A stretch of 64,000 bases of DNA from CADCVQ01 sp038260305 (GCA_038260305.1 JBBSNY010000002.1:62001-126000); one strand, 5' to 3'; positions 1 through 8,814 are shown, counted from the first letter of the stretch. The notes: a model not told the origin generated them from the sequence alone. Program-made: numbers and translations.

Positions 1-24
1 GCCAAGCGCGCGCCCACCGCCTAG
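1..24 (+). CDS. 3' tail of an upstream gene (partial)
   Basis: Frame 1 reads AKRAPTA and then a TAG stop at 22-24, only 16 bases before the next start. Basic, alanine-rich tails like this occur on ribosomal proteins. In Bacillus and relatives rpmE (L31) lies upstream of prfA, so L31 is a reasonable guess, but seven residues cannot identify it. It could also be chance open frame. Confidence 0.3.
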   Translation, partial: AKRAPTA

Positions 25-40
25 GCAGCGCGGTCCACCG

Positions 41-1057
41 GTGGCAGCCGCGCAGGACACAGAGCGGCTGGCCGACGGGACCCTGACGGCGATCCGCGAC
101 GCTCCCGTCGGCGGCCAGGCCGTCCTCGAGGGCGTCATGATGCGCGGCGTCTCGACGTGGGCCGTCGCCGTGCGCGCGCCGGCCCCCGAGCAGATCGCCG
201 ACGGCCGCCACCTCGGCAGCGGCGAGGCCGCTCGCGGCGAGATCGTCGTCGCGAGCTTCCCGCTCGTCTCCGTCCTGAATCGCCATCGCTGGCTGCGCTG
301 GCCGATCGTGCGCGGCGTCGTCGCGCTCGGCGAGTCGCTGCGGCTCGGCTTCAAGGCGCTGAACATCTCGGCCAATGCCCAGACGCCCGCTGACGAGGAG
401 CCGATCTCGGGCGGCACCTGGGCCGGCACCGTCGTCATCGGCCTGTCGCTCGCGATCGGGCTGTTCTTCCTGCTGCCCGTCGGCCTGACGAGCACGATCA
501 AGGACCAGCTCCCGAACTCGCTCGTCTTCGTCCTCGTCGAGAAGGTCATCCGGATCACGATCTTCCTGGTCTACCTGTGGGTCGTCTCGCGCCTCAAGGA
601 TCTGCGACGCGTCTTCGAGTACCACGGCGCCGAGCACAAGACGATCTCCTGCTACGAGGCCGGGCTTCCGCTGACGCCCGAGAACGCGCAGCGCTTCAGC
701 CGCCTGCATCCGCGCTGCGGGACGAGCTTCATGCTGATCGTGATGGTCGTCGCGGTCATCGTCTTCGCCCCGCTCGGCACGCCCGCCTGGTACTGGCTGT
801 TCGCCTCGCGGATCCTCGGCATCCCGCTCGTCGCGGGCCTCGCGTTCGAGGTCATCAAGTGCTTTGGTCGCAACCGCTCCAAGCGCTGGGCGCGGGCGCT
901 CATGGCGCCCGGGATGAAGCTCCAGCTCTTGACGACGCGCGAGCCCGACCTCAGTCAGCTCGCGGTTGCGATTGCGGCGCTCGAAGCGGTCCTGGCCGTC
1001 GAGTCGCCGGCCGACGCCGGCGAGGAGGACCGCGTCGGCATGGAGGTCGTCGCCTGA
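41..1057 (+). CDS. DUF1385 family membrane protein (YqhQ-like)
   Basis: A 338-residue integral membrane protein of the DUF1385 family; its biochemical function is unknown. Family marks seen: the N-terminal block VGGQAVLEGVMMRG (about residues 23-36), the block EYHGAEHKTISCYE (about 193-206) and RLHPRCGTSF (about 220-229). Hydrophobic segments lie near residues 129-150, 160-180, 230-250 and 258-275. The start is GTG at 41 with no clear ribosome-binding site. DUF1385 genes commonly sit beside rpmE and prfA, and here prfA follows after one opposite-strand gene. Length is normal for the family. Family membership is secure, function is not. Confidence 0.88.
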   Translation: MAAAQDTERLADGTLTAIRDAPVGGQAVLEGVMMRGVSTWAVAVRAPAPEQIADGRHLGSGEAARGEIVVASFPLVSVLNRHRWLRWPIVRGVVALGESLRLGFKALNISANAQTPADEEPISGGTWAGTVVIGLSLAIGLFFLLPVGLTSTIKDQLPNSLVFVLVEKVIRITIFLVYLWVVSRLKDLRRVFEYHGAEHKTISCYEAGLPLTPENAQRFSRLHPRCGTSFMLIVMVVAVIVFAPLGTPAWYWLFASRILGIPLVAGLAFEVIKCFGRNRSKRWARALMAPGMKLQLLTTREPDLSQLAVAIAALEAVLAVESPADAGEEDRVGMEVVA

Positions 1058-1062
1058 CGAAG

Positions 1063-1082
1063 GAGCGAGCGAGCGAGCGAGC
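1063..1082. repeat. (GAGC)5 tetranucleotide repeat
   Basis: Five perfect tandem copies of GAGC lie in the 34-base gap between the convergent stop codons of the DUF1385 gene and the diguanylate cyclase gene. Because it sits between two gene ends it cannot alter a promoter or a reading frame. It may only be slippage-prone GC-rich filler. Confidence 0.8.
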
Positions 1083-1091
1083 GGGCGCCGC

Positions 1092-3155
1092 TCAGGGCTG
1101 CTGCGGCAGGCCGCCGAGCATGATCTGGCGCTCGTAGCCGATGACCTGGTTGCGGCCGCCGTCCTTCGCCCGGTAGAGCGCCTGGTCGGCGCGGCGCAGG
1201 AGCTCGTCGGCCGTGCCGGCGGGCGACAGGCCGGCGACGCCGATCGACAATGTCACGCCGTGGCGGTGCGAGAAGGAGGCGTCCTTGGCGATCTCGGCGA
1301 GCATCCGCGTCGCGACCTCGACGGCCTGCTCGGGCGGGCAGTCGGCGAGGATCATCGCCATCTCGTCGCCGCCGACGCGGGCCAGCATGTCGCCGGTGCG
1401 CATGACCGACTGCAGGTCGCCGGCGAGGTTGACGAGCACGCGGTCGCCGGTCGCGTGGCCGAAGCGGTCGTTGATCGCCTTGAAGCGGTCGACGTCGACG
1501 AGCATCAGCGACAGCTCGCGTCCGTGTCGCAGCGCGCGCTCGGTCTCGCCGGCGAGGCGCTGATCGAACGCGCGGCGGTTGGCCAGGCCGGTCAGCGGAT
1601 CGGTCAGCGCCTGCGTCGCGAGCCGCTCGCGGGCATGCGCGTTGGACACCGCGACGCCGGCGAGCTGGGCGAAGCGACCGATGCGCTTCTCGTCCTCGCG
1701 CTCGAACGCCCCGAGCCGATCGCGCAGCGCGATGACGACGCCCCACGGCGCGCCGTCGACGACGATCGGCGCGCCGATGCGGTGGCGGCCCTCGAACGGA
1801 TGGCTGCCCGTCGTGACGCTGCGTCGACGGACGGCGCGCCCGCCGCGCAACTGGGCGACGAGGCCGTCGGCGGCGTAGGCGTGGGTCTCGCCGACGGGGA
1901 CGACATGCGCATCCGAGCGCGCCCACGAGCCCATCGTGCGGTACTGCGAGTCCTCCACGAAGCGCAGGACGTAGCCGCTCTCGGCCTTCAGCAGGAGCCC
2001 GACCTGACGGGCGACGAGCTTGAACAGCGTGTCCGGATCGCGCGCCTCGGCGACGCTCGTCGCGACACGTTGCAGCGCGGTCTGCTCGCGGGCCAGCGAG
2101 CGCGCGTGCGTGGCGCTGTCGCGCAGGGCCGCCGCGTCGCGCGTCTGCTCGATCGCCAGCCGGGCGAGGTGGATCGAGCGGTCGATGACGATCTCGTCGC
2201 TGGGCTTGGGGGGGCGCTGCGGGCCGTAGTAGATGGCGAACGTCCCGAGCACCGCGCCGTCGCTGGAGAGGATCGGCGTCGACCAGCCGGCGCGCAGGCC
2301 GTGCGCGTCGGCGAGCTTGACGAACGCGGCGGTCAGCGGATCGGACGAGACGTCGAGCACGACGACCGGCTCGCGCCGGGCCGCCGCCGTGCCGCAGATG
2401 CCCTGGCCGTCGGCGACCTCGAGCCCGTCGACGGCATTCGAGAACGCGCGCGGGAGGCTCGGGCCGGCGGCGTGGCGCAGGACGCTGCGCCCGAGGCCGG
2501 CCTGCTCGACGAGCAGGACCGAAGTCAGCATGCCGGGGGCGTGCGACTCGGCGACATGCAGCAGCTCGGTCAGCGTGTGCGTGAGCGGCGCCCGTGCGGC
2601 GATGAGCTCGAGGACACGCTGCTGGCCGTCGCTCCAGCGCTTCTCGCGCTCGGCCATCGCCCGCGCCGTGCGCAGCTCAAGCTCGGTCGTCGCGGAGATC
2701 GCGAGCTCTGCGACGAGCCCGGTGTCATGGACGCTCCAGCGGCGTCCGCGGGTGTCGATGACGCACAGGCAGCCGAGCACGTGGCCCCCGCTGTCGATGA
2801 GCGGGGCGCCGACGAACGCGGCGGGATCGCCGCCGCCGGCGGACACGGTGTGCGGCTTGCGCGTCGCGATGACGTGCGCGCACAGCTCGAGCGTGCCCTC
2901 CGAGGGGGCGGGGCCACGGCCTGACGCGCTCGGCGCGATCGTGCCGTCGGCGTTCGCGAGCGAGACGAACGCGACCGGGGCTCGCAGGGCCTTCGCGGCC
3001 CAGCGCGTCAGCCGCTCGAGCGCGGCCGCCGCGTGAACGTCGAGGCTCGCGGCCGGGGCAGCCTCGCTGCGGCGGCTTGGACGGATGTTCGACCTGACGT
3101 CCACGTGCTCCCCATCGGGTGTTTGCCCGTACGGCTTGAGTGTTTCCCCATGCAT
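1092..3155 (-). CDS. GAF-domain diguanylate cyclase (GGDEF)
   Basis: A 687-residue soluble signalling protein predicted to make cyclic di-GMP from two GTP. Three GAF-like sensor regions are visible (roughly residues 45-165, 185-335 and 360-510), followed by a C-terminal GGDEF domain (about 520-680). The active-site loop reads GGDEM (595-599), an accepted variant of GGDEF. An RTGD motif (586-589) lies five residues before it, matching the RxxD product-inhibition I-site, so the enzyme is probably active and feedback-controlled. There is no EAL domain and no membrane segment, so the GAF modules probably sense a soluble ligand. ATG at 3155 is used; it is divergent from prfA. Confidence 0.9.
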   Translation of the reverse strand: MHGETLKPYGQTPDGEHVDVRSNIRPSRRSEAAPAASLDVHAAAALERLTRWAAKALRAPVAFVSLANADGTIAPSASGRGPAPSEGTLELCAHVIATRKPHTVSAGGGDPAAFVGAPLIDSGGHVLGCLCVIDTRGRRWSVHDTGLVAELAISATTELELRTARAMAEREKRWSDGQQRVLELIAARAPLTHTLTELLHVAESHAPGMLTSVLLVEQAGLGRSVLRHAAGPSLPRAFSNAVDGLEVADGQGICGTAAARREPVVVLDVSSDPLTAAFVKLADAHGLRAGWSTPILSSDGAVLGTFAIYYGPQRPPKPSDEIVIDRSIHLARLAIEQTRDAAALRDSATHARSLAREQTALQRVATSVAEARDPDTLFKLVARQVGLLLKAESGYVLRFVEDSQYRTMGSWARSDAHVVPVGETHAYAADGLVAQLRGGRAVRRRSVTTGSHPFEGRHRIGAPIVVDGAPWGVVIALRDRLGAFEREDEKRIGRFAQLAGVAVSNAHARERLATQALTDPLTGLANRRAFDQRLAGETERALRHGRELSLMLVDVDRFKAINDRFGHATGDRVLVNLAGDLQSVMRTGDMLARVGGDEMAMILADCPPEQAVEVATRMLAEIAKDASFSHRHGVTLSIGVAGLSPAGTADELLRRADQALYRAKDGGRNQVIGYERQIMLGGLPQQP

Positions 3156-3166
3156 CGACGAAATCC

Positions 3167-3195
3167 TTATACAAAAGTTGTCTTAAGTCTATGCT
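3167..3195 (+). promoter_or_regulatory. Promoter of the prfA operon
   Basis: TTATAC, a 17-base spacer and TATGCT form a sigma-70-type -35/-10 pair, giving a predicted start near 3202 and a leader of about 50 bases to the prfA GTG. This stretch is AT-rich against its surroundings. The same -10 hexamer TATGCT recurs before atpI and prfB. On the opposite strand the same block carries TATAAG 10 bases before the diguanylate cyclase start, so this is a divergent promoter region. Confidence 0.6.
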
Positions 3196-3251
3196 CGGGG
3201 AGAATCCCGCTGGACGGCAGGTCAACGCGCTGCAATACCCTCGACCGAACC

Positions 3252-4286
3252 GTGATCGAGCAACTCGTCGAGCAGATCGAGGCGCGCTTTGCCGACGTGC
3301 AGCGCGAGATGTCAGACCCCGAGATCTTCGGGGATCGCAACCGCGCGGCCGCGGCCGGGCGCCTGTACCGACAGCTCGAAGTCGCCGACAAGCTCGCCCA
3401 GCAGTGGCGGGCCGCCGTCTCCGACGAGGCCGAGGCGCGCACGATGCTCGACGAGTCCGAGGACGCCGAGGTGCGCGAGATGCTCGGCGACGCGCGCGTG
3501 GAGATCGAGCGCCTCGAAGAGGAGATCCGGCTTGCGATGGTCGAGCGTGATCCCAACGACGACAAGGACGTCATCGTCGAGATCCGCGGCGGCGCCGGCG
3601 GCGACGAGGCCGGCCTGTGGGCCGGCGACCTCTTTCGGATGTTGTCCAAGTACGCGGAGAAGCGGCGCTTCAGGGTCGAGCTGCTGGAGGCGAGCGACGG
3701 CGCGTACACGTTTGCGATCAAGGGTGACGGCGCGTACTCGGTCTTCAAGTTCGAGGGCGGCACGCATCGTGTGCAGCGCGTGCCGGCGACGGAGTCCCAG
3801 GGCCGTACGCACACGTCGACGGCGACCGTCGCGGTGCTGCCGGAGGTCGAGGATGTCGACGTCCAGATCGACCAGAACGACCTGCAGATCGACGTCTACC
3901 GATCGTCGGGCCCGGGTGGGCAGTCGGTGAACACGACCGACTCGGCGGTGCGGATCACGCACAGGCCGAGCGGCATCGTCGTCTCGATGCAGGACGAGAA
4001 ATCGCAGCTGCAAAACCGCGAGCGGGCGATGCGGGTGCTTCGCGCGCGTCTGTATGAGGCCGCGCTTGCTGAGCAGCAGGCCGAGCTTGCGGCCGACCGC
4101 CTTTCGCAGGTCGGCCGCGGCGACCGCGCCGAGAAGATCCGCACGTACAACTACGGCGAGCGACGCGTCAAGGACCATCGCATCAATCTGCTGGTGCACA
4201 ACCTGGACGAGGTGCTCGAAGGCGAGCTCGAGGAGTTCACGAACGCGCTGCAGTCCGACGAGAAGCGCCGCATGCTCGAGCAGTGA
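3252..4286 (+). CDS. prfA: Peptide chain release factor 1
   Basis: Class I release factor recognising UAA and UAG and triggering peptidyl-tRNA hydrolysis on the ribosome. From GTG 3252 the product is 344 residues, slightly short of the usual 355-360. The catalytic GGQ lies at residues 222-224 inside the usual context (SSGPGGQSVNT), and the downstream block ITHRPSGIVV is typical. The frame is open upstream to 3033, but that stretch overlaps the promoter and the divergent gene and carries no RF1 similarity, which is why 3252 is chosen. The stop overlaps the start of prmC, the methyltransferase that modifies the GGQ glutamine. Confidence 0.95.
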   Translation: MIEQLVEQIEARFADVQREMSDPEIFGDRNRAAAAGRLYRQLEVADKLAQQWRAAVSDEAEARTMLDESEDAEVREMLGDARVEIERLEEEIRLAMVERDPNDDKDVIVEIRGGAGGDEAGLWAGDLFRMLSKYAEKRRFRVELLEASDGAYTFAIKGDGAYSVFKFEGGTHRVQRVPATESQGRTHTSTATVAVLPEVEDVDVQIDQNDLQIDVYRSSGPGGQSVNTTDSAVRITHRPSGIVVSMQDEKSQLQNRERAMRVLRARLYEAALAEQQAELAADRLSQVGRGDRAEKIRTYNYGERRVKDHRINLLVHNLDEVLEGELEEFTNALQSDEKRRMLEQ

Positions 4287-5167
4287 CGCCGGCCGGCTCC
4301 GTGTTCGGCGGGGTGACGGTGCGCGAAGCGCTGGACTCGGCGGTCATCGCGATCGGCGCGGCCGGCTCGGACACGGCGCGCCTGGATGCCGAGCTGCTGC
4401 TCGCCGACGCGCTCGGCGTGGGCCGGGCCACGCTGTTCCTCGAACCCGGGCGCGAGGTCACGGGGCCGGCGGTGCGCGCCTTCCAGGATGCGGTGCGGCG
4501 GCGCTCGGTCCTGCGCGAGCCGGTCGCCTACATCCTCGGCACGCGGGGATTTCGCCATATCGACCTGCACGTCGACGCGCGCGTGCTCGTGCCGCGGCCC
4601 GAGACCGAGCTGCTCGTCGAGATCGGCCTCAGGCTGCCCGCGGGCGCGCAGGTCGTCGACGTCGGCACCGGCAGCGGCGCCGTCGCGCTCGCGCTCAAGC
4701 ACGAGCGCCCGGACCTGTCCCTGATCGCGACCGACGTCAGCGCGGACGCGCTCGAGGTCGCGCGCGCGAACGGGCTCGCGCTCGGCCTTGAGGTCACGTT
4801 CGTCGAGGGCGACCTGCTGGCCGGCATCCGGGACTGCGACGCGATCCTCTCCAACCCGCCCTACGTCGCCGACGGCGAGCGTCCCGCGCTCGCACCGGAG
4901 ATCACGGCGCATGAGCCGGCGGGCGCGCTGTTCGCTGGTGACGACGGGCTCGATGTCATCCGCCGGCTCGTGCCCGCGGCCGTGGGCGTGTTGAGCGCCG
5001 GCGGGCTGCTCGCGATCGAGCATGGCGCCGGGCAGGCCGGCGCGGTGCGCGCGCTGTTCGTAGGGGAGGGCTTCGAGGACGTGTGCTCGGAGCGCGACCT
5101 CACCGGGATCGAGCGCGTCGTGACGGGCCGGCGGCCCGGCGGGGTCGCGCGAGCGGCGCGCTCGTGA
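4283..5167 (+). CDS. prmC: Release factor glutamine methyltransferase
   Basis: SAM-dependent N5-methyltransferase that methylates the glutamine of the GGQ motif in RF1 and RF2. 294 residues. A helical N-terminal domain is followed by a Rossmann-like SAM domain with VDVGTGSGAVALAL (about 125-138) and the catalytic NPPY (191-194), the signature of glutamine N-methyltransferases. The GTG start overlaps the prfA stop by four bases (GTGA), so the two are translationally coupled, which fits enzyme and substrate being made together. Confidence 0.94.
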   Translation: MTPAGSVFGGVTVREALDSAVIAIGAAGSDTARLDAELLLADALGVGRATLFLEPGREVTGPAVRAFQDAVRRRSVLREPVAYILGTRGFRHIDLHVDARVLVPRPETELLVEIGLRLPAGAQVVDVGTGSGAVALALKHERPDLSLIATDVSADALEVARANGLALGLEVTFVEGDLLAGIRDCDAILSNPPYVADGERPALAPEITAHEPAGALFAGDDGLDVIRRLVPAAVGVLSAGGLLAIEHGAGQAGAVRALFVGEGFEDVCSERDLTGIERVVTGRRPGGVARAARS

Positions 5168-5805
5168 GCCTCCGTCCTGCCGACGCGCGGGCCTTCGAGC
5201 GCTGCATCGCCGGTGGCGGCGTCGCCGTCTTTCCCGCCGACACCGTCTACGGCCTCGCCTGCGACCCGGACTCGCCCTCCGCCGTCGCGCGCCTGTACGA
5301 GCTCAAGGGCAGGCCGGCGGACAAGCCCGCGGCCGTCATGTTCTTCGCACTGCAGCGCGCGCTCGACGCACTGCCGCAGCTCGGCCCCCGCACCCGCCGT
5401 GGCGCCGCAGGGTTGCTGCCCGGTGCCGTCACGCTGCTGCTCGCCAACCCCGAGGGTCGCTTCCGGCTCGCCTGCGGCCCCGATCCGTCGACGCTCGGTC
5501 TGCGCGTCCCCGCGCTGTCGCCGGCGATCGCCGCGTTCGCCACGGTCGGCGTGGCGGTGATGCAGTCCAGCGCGAACCTCGCCGGGGGGCGCGACGCGCG
5601 CACGCTCGACGAGGTCCCGCGCTCGATCCGCGACGGCGCCGACCTCGTGCTCGACGGTGGCACGCTCGCGGGGATCGCGTCGACGGTCGTCGACCTGCGC
5701 ACCTACGAGCAGACCGGTCGCTGGTCGCTGCCGCGCGAGGGCGCCGTCGGTCGCGACGCGCTGGCCGCGGTGCTGGACGCGCGACCCCCCGGCGGCGCCG
5801 GGTAG
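5164..5805 (+). CDS. tsaC: Threonylcarbamoyl-AMP synthase (Sua5/YrdC/YwlC)
   Basis: Makes L-threonylcarbamoyladenylate from threonine, bicarbonate and ATP, the first step of the t6A37 modification on ANN-decoding tRNAs. 213 residues from GTG 5164, which overlaps the prmC stop by four bases. The YrdC fold is marked by FPADTVYGLACD near residue 20, ELKGRPADKP near 45 and MQSSANLAGG near 130. The product is the short TsaC length, without the extra Sua5 C-terminal domain. The frame is open upstream to 5083, but that part lies inside prmC. Third gene of the prfA-prmC-tsaC operon. Confidence 0.93.
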   Translation: MSLRPADARAFERCIAGGGVAVFPADTVYGLACDPDSPSAVARLYELKGRPADKPAAVMFFALQRALDALPQLGPRTRRGAAGLLPGAVTLLLANPEGRFRLACGPDPSTLGLRVPALSPAIAAFATVGVAVMQSSANLAGGRDARTLDEVPRSIRDGADLVLDGGTLAGIASTVVDLRTYEQTGRWSLPREGAVGRDALAAVLDARPPGGAG

Positions 5806-5808
5806 GGT
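5803..5808 (+). promoter_or_regulatory. Leaderless -10 element of rpiB
   Basis: TAGGGT ends exactly six bases before the rpiB ATG and overlaps the TAG stop of tsaC. In actinobacteria a TANNNT box at this spacing places the transcription start on the A of the ATG, giving a leaderless mRNA. No Shine-Dalgarno sequence is present, which agrees. Confidence 0.6.
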
Positions 5809-5814
5809 CTAGAC

Positions 5815-6249
5815 ATGCGCATCGCCATCGCCTCTGATCACGCCGGATATGAGCTCAAGGAGCACGTCAAGGCGCAGCTCGCCGCCTCCGGCCACGACGT
5901 CGTCGACGTCGGACCTGACTCCGACGAGTCCGTCGACTACCCGCGCTATGCCGCGCCCGCGGCCCGTCTGGTTGCCGAGGGAGATGCCGAGCGCGGCGTG
6001 CTGGTCTGCGGCTCCGGCGTCGGCGTCGCGATCGTCGCCAACAAGGTGCCCGGCGTGCGCGCCGTCAACGCCCACGACGTCGAGGAGGCGCAGCTCGCGC
6101 GCGCCCACAACGACGCCAACGTCGTGACGCTGTCGGGTCGCCGCCTGGACGGCGAGCAGGCCGACGCGATCGTCGAGGCATTCCTGGCAGAGGCCTTCGA
6201 GGGCGGGCGCCACTCGCGCCGCGTCGCGGCGATCGAGCCGTTGCCGTAG
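5815..6249 (+). CDS. rpiB: Ribose-5-phosphate isomerase B
   Basis: Interconverts ribose-5-phosphate and ribulose-5-phosphate in the pentose phosphate pathway (RpiB/LacAB family). 144 residues, the normal size. Seen: the N-terminal IASDHAGYELK block with the ring-opening-type Asp/His pair, and VCGSGVG around residue 65 with the family's catalytic Cys, then NAHDVEEAQLARAHNDANV carrying the phosphate-binding residues. The start is fixed by the TAGGGT box six bases upstream. In Bacillus rpiB also follows the prfA block and precedes glyA; glyA is absent here. Confidence 0.95.
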   Translation: MRIAIASDHAGYELKEHVKAQLAASGHDVVDVGPDSDESVDYPRYAAPAARLVAEGDAERGVLVCGSGVGVAIVANKVPGVRAVNAHDVEEAQLARAHNDANVVTLSGRRLDGEQADAIVEAFLAEAFEGGRHSRRVAAIEPLP

Positions 6250-6290
6250 GGGTTCGGCGGGCGCGCGCCGCGCGCGGGCGCGGGCGCGGC

Positions 6291-6306
6291 GCGGGCCGCG
6301 GCCCGC
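6291..6306. terminator. GC-only perfect palindrome after rpiB
   Basis: GCGGGCCGCGGCCCGC is a 16-base perfect palindrome in an almost pure G+C spacer between rpiB and the next gene. It could fold as a hairpin terminator of rpiB, but no T-run follows, so this is only a candidate. Confidence 0.3.
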
Positions 6307-6335
6307 ATCGACCGTCGCTAGATACAGTCGCAGGC

Positions 6336-7553
6336 GTGCTCGACGAGCTCGACGCGCTGACGGCCTTCGTGATCGCTCTCGCGGCCACTGCCGCGCTGAC
6401 GCCGCTGACGATGCGCTTCGCGCGGTCGATCGGGGCGATCGACCACGCCCGCGGTCGCGGGCTGGCCCCCGGCGGCACGCCACTGCTCGGCGGGATGGCG
6501 ATCTTCGCCGGCGGAGCGATCGCGGCGATCATCGTGATGCCGGGCAGCCGCGAGGCGCACGGGATCCTCGCCGCCGCCACGCTGATCGTCGTCGTCGGCG
6601 CGCTCGACGACCGCTTCGACCTCAATCCCGCGGTCAAGCTCGCGGGGCAGGTCGCCGCCGCCGTGCTCGCCGTGCGCGCGGGAGTCAAGGTCGACTTCGT
6701 CACCGTGCCGTTCGTCGGGCGGCTGCAGTTCGGCGACCTCGCCGCGCCGCTGACGGTCCTCGGCCTGACCGGCGTCATGAACGTCGTGAACTTCTCCGAC
6801 GGCATCGACGGGCTCGCCGCCGGCGTCTGTGCGATCAGCGCCGGCGCGCTCGCGATCATCGCGTTTGACCTCTACAACAGCACGGGCCGCTCCCTCACCG
6901 CGCAGGGCGGCGTGCTCGCGGCGCTGACGGCGGGGGCCGCGCTCGGGTTCCTGATCCACAACTTCCATCCCGCGTCCGTGTACATGGGCGACTGCGGGTC
7001 GAACCTGCTCGGGCTGCTGCTCGGCTGCATCGCGGTGCTCGGCTCGGCGAAGACGAACGCCACGCTCGCGCTGATCTTCCCGCTCATCGTGCTCGCGGTC
7101 CCGTTCCTCGACACGACGTTCGTCGTGCTGAAGCGGATGAAGTACCACCGCCCCGTCTACGCCGCCGATCGCGAGCACTTCCACCATCGCCTCGATCGGA
7201 TCGGCTTCTCGACGCGCCGCACGGTCCTCTACCTCTACGCCTGGACGCTGTCGCTCGCCGGGCTGGCGGTCGCGCTGCGCTTCGTGCCGTACTCCGACAA
7301 CAGCGGCAGGCTGCACCCGGGCTGGGCCGCGGTCATGGCGGGGCTCGGCCTGCTCGTCCTCGTGGCGTCGGTGTACCTCGTCTACGTGCTCGAGATCCTG
7401 AAGTTCAAGCGCCTCGACGCGACGCGATTACGTCGCCGCAGGCCCGACGCGAGCGAGCGAGAGATCGACGCCGACGTGCAGACGCGCCTGCAGACCGGCG
7501 AGTTCGATGCCGTGCGACGCGAGACCGAGGAGTTCGAGCGCCTGCAGTCCTGA
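6336..7553 (+). CDS. wecA: Undecaprenyl-phosphate GlcNAc-1-phosphate transferase (WecA/MraY family)
   Basis: Polytopic membrane enzyme of the polyprenyl-phosphate N-acetylhexosamine-1-phosphate transferase family, which moves a sugar-1-phosphate from a UDP-sugar onto undecaprenyl phosphate to start wall glycan assembly. 405 residues with about ten membrane segments. Family marks: the first Asp pair in ALDDRFDL, the Mg-binding NFSDGIDGLAAG, SVYMGDCGSNLLG and the histidine loop DREHFHHRL. These fit the WecA/TagO/Rfe branch rather than MraY, which belongs in the division cluster. The tail after residue 370 is cytoplasmic and acidic. GTG 6336 follows TACAGT by seven bases (leaderless type). Confidence 0.85.
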   Translation: MLDELDALTAFVIALAATAALTPLTMRFARSIGAIDHARGRGLAPGGTPLLGGMAIFAGGAIAAIIVMPGSREAHGILAAATLIVVVGALDDRFDLNPAVKLAGQVAAAVLAVRAGVKVDFVTVPFVGRLQFGDLAAPLTVLGLTGVMNVVNFSDGIDGLAAGVCAISAGALAIIAFDLYNSTGRSLTAQGGVLAALTAGAALGFLIHNFHPASVYMGDCGSNLLGLLLGCIAVLGSAKTNATLALIFPLIVLAVPFLDTTFVVLKRMKYHRPVYAADREHFHHRLDRIGFSTRRTVLYLYAWTLSLAGLAVALRFVPYSDNSGRLHPGWAAVMAGLGLLVLVASVYLVYVLEILKFKRLDATRLRRRRPDASEREIDADVQTRLQTGEFDAVRRETEEFERLQS

Positions 7554-7607
7554 CGCGCCGTGACAAGCTGCGAGAACGGGCCGCCGGAGCGATACGGTTA
7601 CGGGCCC

Positions 7608-7739
7608 GTGGACCTCTCCAACATCGACGAACGGGACCGGTTTCAGTCCTCCGACAGCTCGTCGAACCATGAGCTCGCGGGGCTCGTCTCGCTGCCCGCG
7701 CACTGGACCGCGGACGACACGATCCTCATCGGCGGCTGA
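7608..7739 (+). CDS. Small 43-residue open reading frame
   Basis: A GTG-started frame with G/C-rich third positions and its own TACGGT box nine bases upstream. Its TGA stop is followed at once, with no gap and in the same frame, by the GTG of the next gene. The product is hydrophilic and serine/aspartate-rich at the start, with a single Trp, and no family is recognised. It may be a real small protein coupled to the downstream glycosidase gene, or a leader frame. Support is compositional and positional only. Confidence 0.4.
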   Translation: MDLSNIDERDRFQSSDSSSNHELAGLVSLPAHWTADDTILIGG

Positions 7740-8810
7740 GTGGCGGCCGTCCGTGGGCGCTGCGTCGCCGCGCTCGTGCTCGTCGCCGCCGTGCTGGCGG
7801 TACCGGCCGCCGTCCCCGCGGTCGCGCTCGCGCCGGTCGCCGTTCCCGCGGCGACCGCGGCGACCGTGCGCAGCGGCGCCCCCGCTTCCGCCGCCGCCGT
7901 CTCGACGCGTGAGACAAGCGCCGCCGCCGCGCTGCAGCGGTCGGTCCGAATCGGCATCGGCGACCAGAAGGACGACATGTTCTCCGACGCGCGCTTTCGC
8001 CGGCTCGGCATTCGCTACGCCCGCCTCGCGGTCCCGTGGGACGCGCTGCACGTGCTGTGGCAGGTCCAGCAGCTCGACGCCTGGATGGCGGCCGCGCACG
8101 CGGCGGGCGTCTCGCCGCTGCTGACGTTCGAGCACTCACGCGTCCACCGCCGCTCGCTGCCCAAGCCCATCCAGCTCGGCCGCGAGCTGCGCCGGTTGCG
8201 CACGCGCTACCCGTGGGCGAGGACATTCGCGACCTGGAACGAGGCCAACCACTGCGGCGAGCCGACCTGCCATCGCACGAAGCTCGTCGCCGAGTACTAC
8301 CGCGCGCTGCGCAGGGCATGTCGCAGCTGCACGATCCTCGCCCCCGAGGTGCTCGACATGCCGAACATGGCGAACTGGGTGCGCACGTTCTGCCGCCGGC
8401 TCGGCTTCAAGCCCAGGCTGTGGGGCGTGCACAACTACGTCGAGGCCAACCGCTTCCGCATGAAGCGCCTGCGCGCGCTGCTGCACGTCCTTCCCCGTGC
8501 GGAGATCTGGCTGACGGAGACCGGCGGGATCGTGCGCCGCGACAACGGCAGCCCGACGAAGCTCCCGCAGGGCGTGAGCCACGCAGCCGAGGTCACGCGC
8601 TTCATCTTCGATCGCGTGCTGCCGGCCAACCCGCAGATCAAGGCCGTCTACCTCTACCACTGGAACGCAGGCCCCGCGGGGTCATCATGGGACTCGGCGC
8701 TCGTCACGCACGGCGGGCACGAACGGACGGCCCTCGCGGTGCTGCGGCGCGTCCTGCAAGTCGGTCTGCGGCCGCACGCTAGCTTCCGCTCGCAGCGGCG
8801 GGGAAGATAG
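7740..8810 (+). CDS. Secreted glycoside-hydrolase-like TIM-barrel protein
   Basis: A 356-residue exported protein. The N-terminus is a long Ala/Val-rich signal segment (about residues 1-45). The rest looks like a clan-A (beta/alpha)8 glycosidase: the acid/base-type motif TWNEAN near residue 165 and the nucleophile-type motif WLTETGG near 260 sit at strand ends with the right order and spacing. The closest recognised style is the Asl1/GH128-like or GH39-like group. Substrate is unknown; beta-glucan or another glycan is plausible. The final stretch before the stop has no further domain. The gene starts directly on the stop of a 43-codon frame. Confidence 0.7.
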   Translation: MAAVRGRCVAALVLVAAVLAVPAAVPAVALAPVAVPAATAATVRSGAPASAAAVSTRETSAAAALQRSVRIGIGDQKDDMFSDARFRRLGIRYARLAVPWDALHVLWQVQQLDAWMAAAHAAGVSPLLTFEHSRVHRRSLPKPIQLGRELRRLRTRYPWARTFATWNEANHCGEPTCHRTKLVAEYYRALRRACRSCTILAPEVLDMPNMANWVRTFCRRLGFKPRLWGVHNYVEANRFRMKRLRALLHVLPRAEIWLTETGGIVRRDNGSPTKLPQGVSHAAEVTRFIFDRVLPANPQIKAVYLYHWNAGPAGSSWDSALVTHGGHERTALAVLRRVLQVGLRPHASFRSQRRGR

Positions 8811-8814
8811 GCGA

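Noticed and set aside
1063..1082. (GAGC)5 as a phase-variation switch
   Set aside because: It lies between two convergent stop codons, so length changes would affect no promoter or reading frame.
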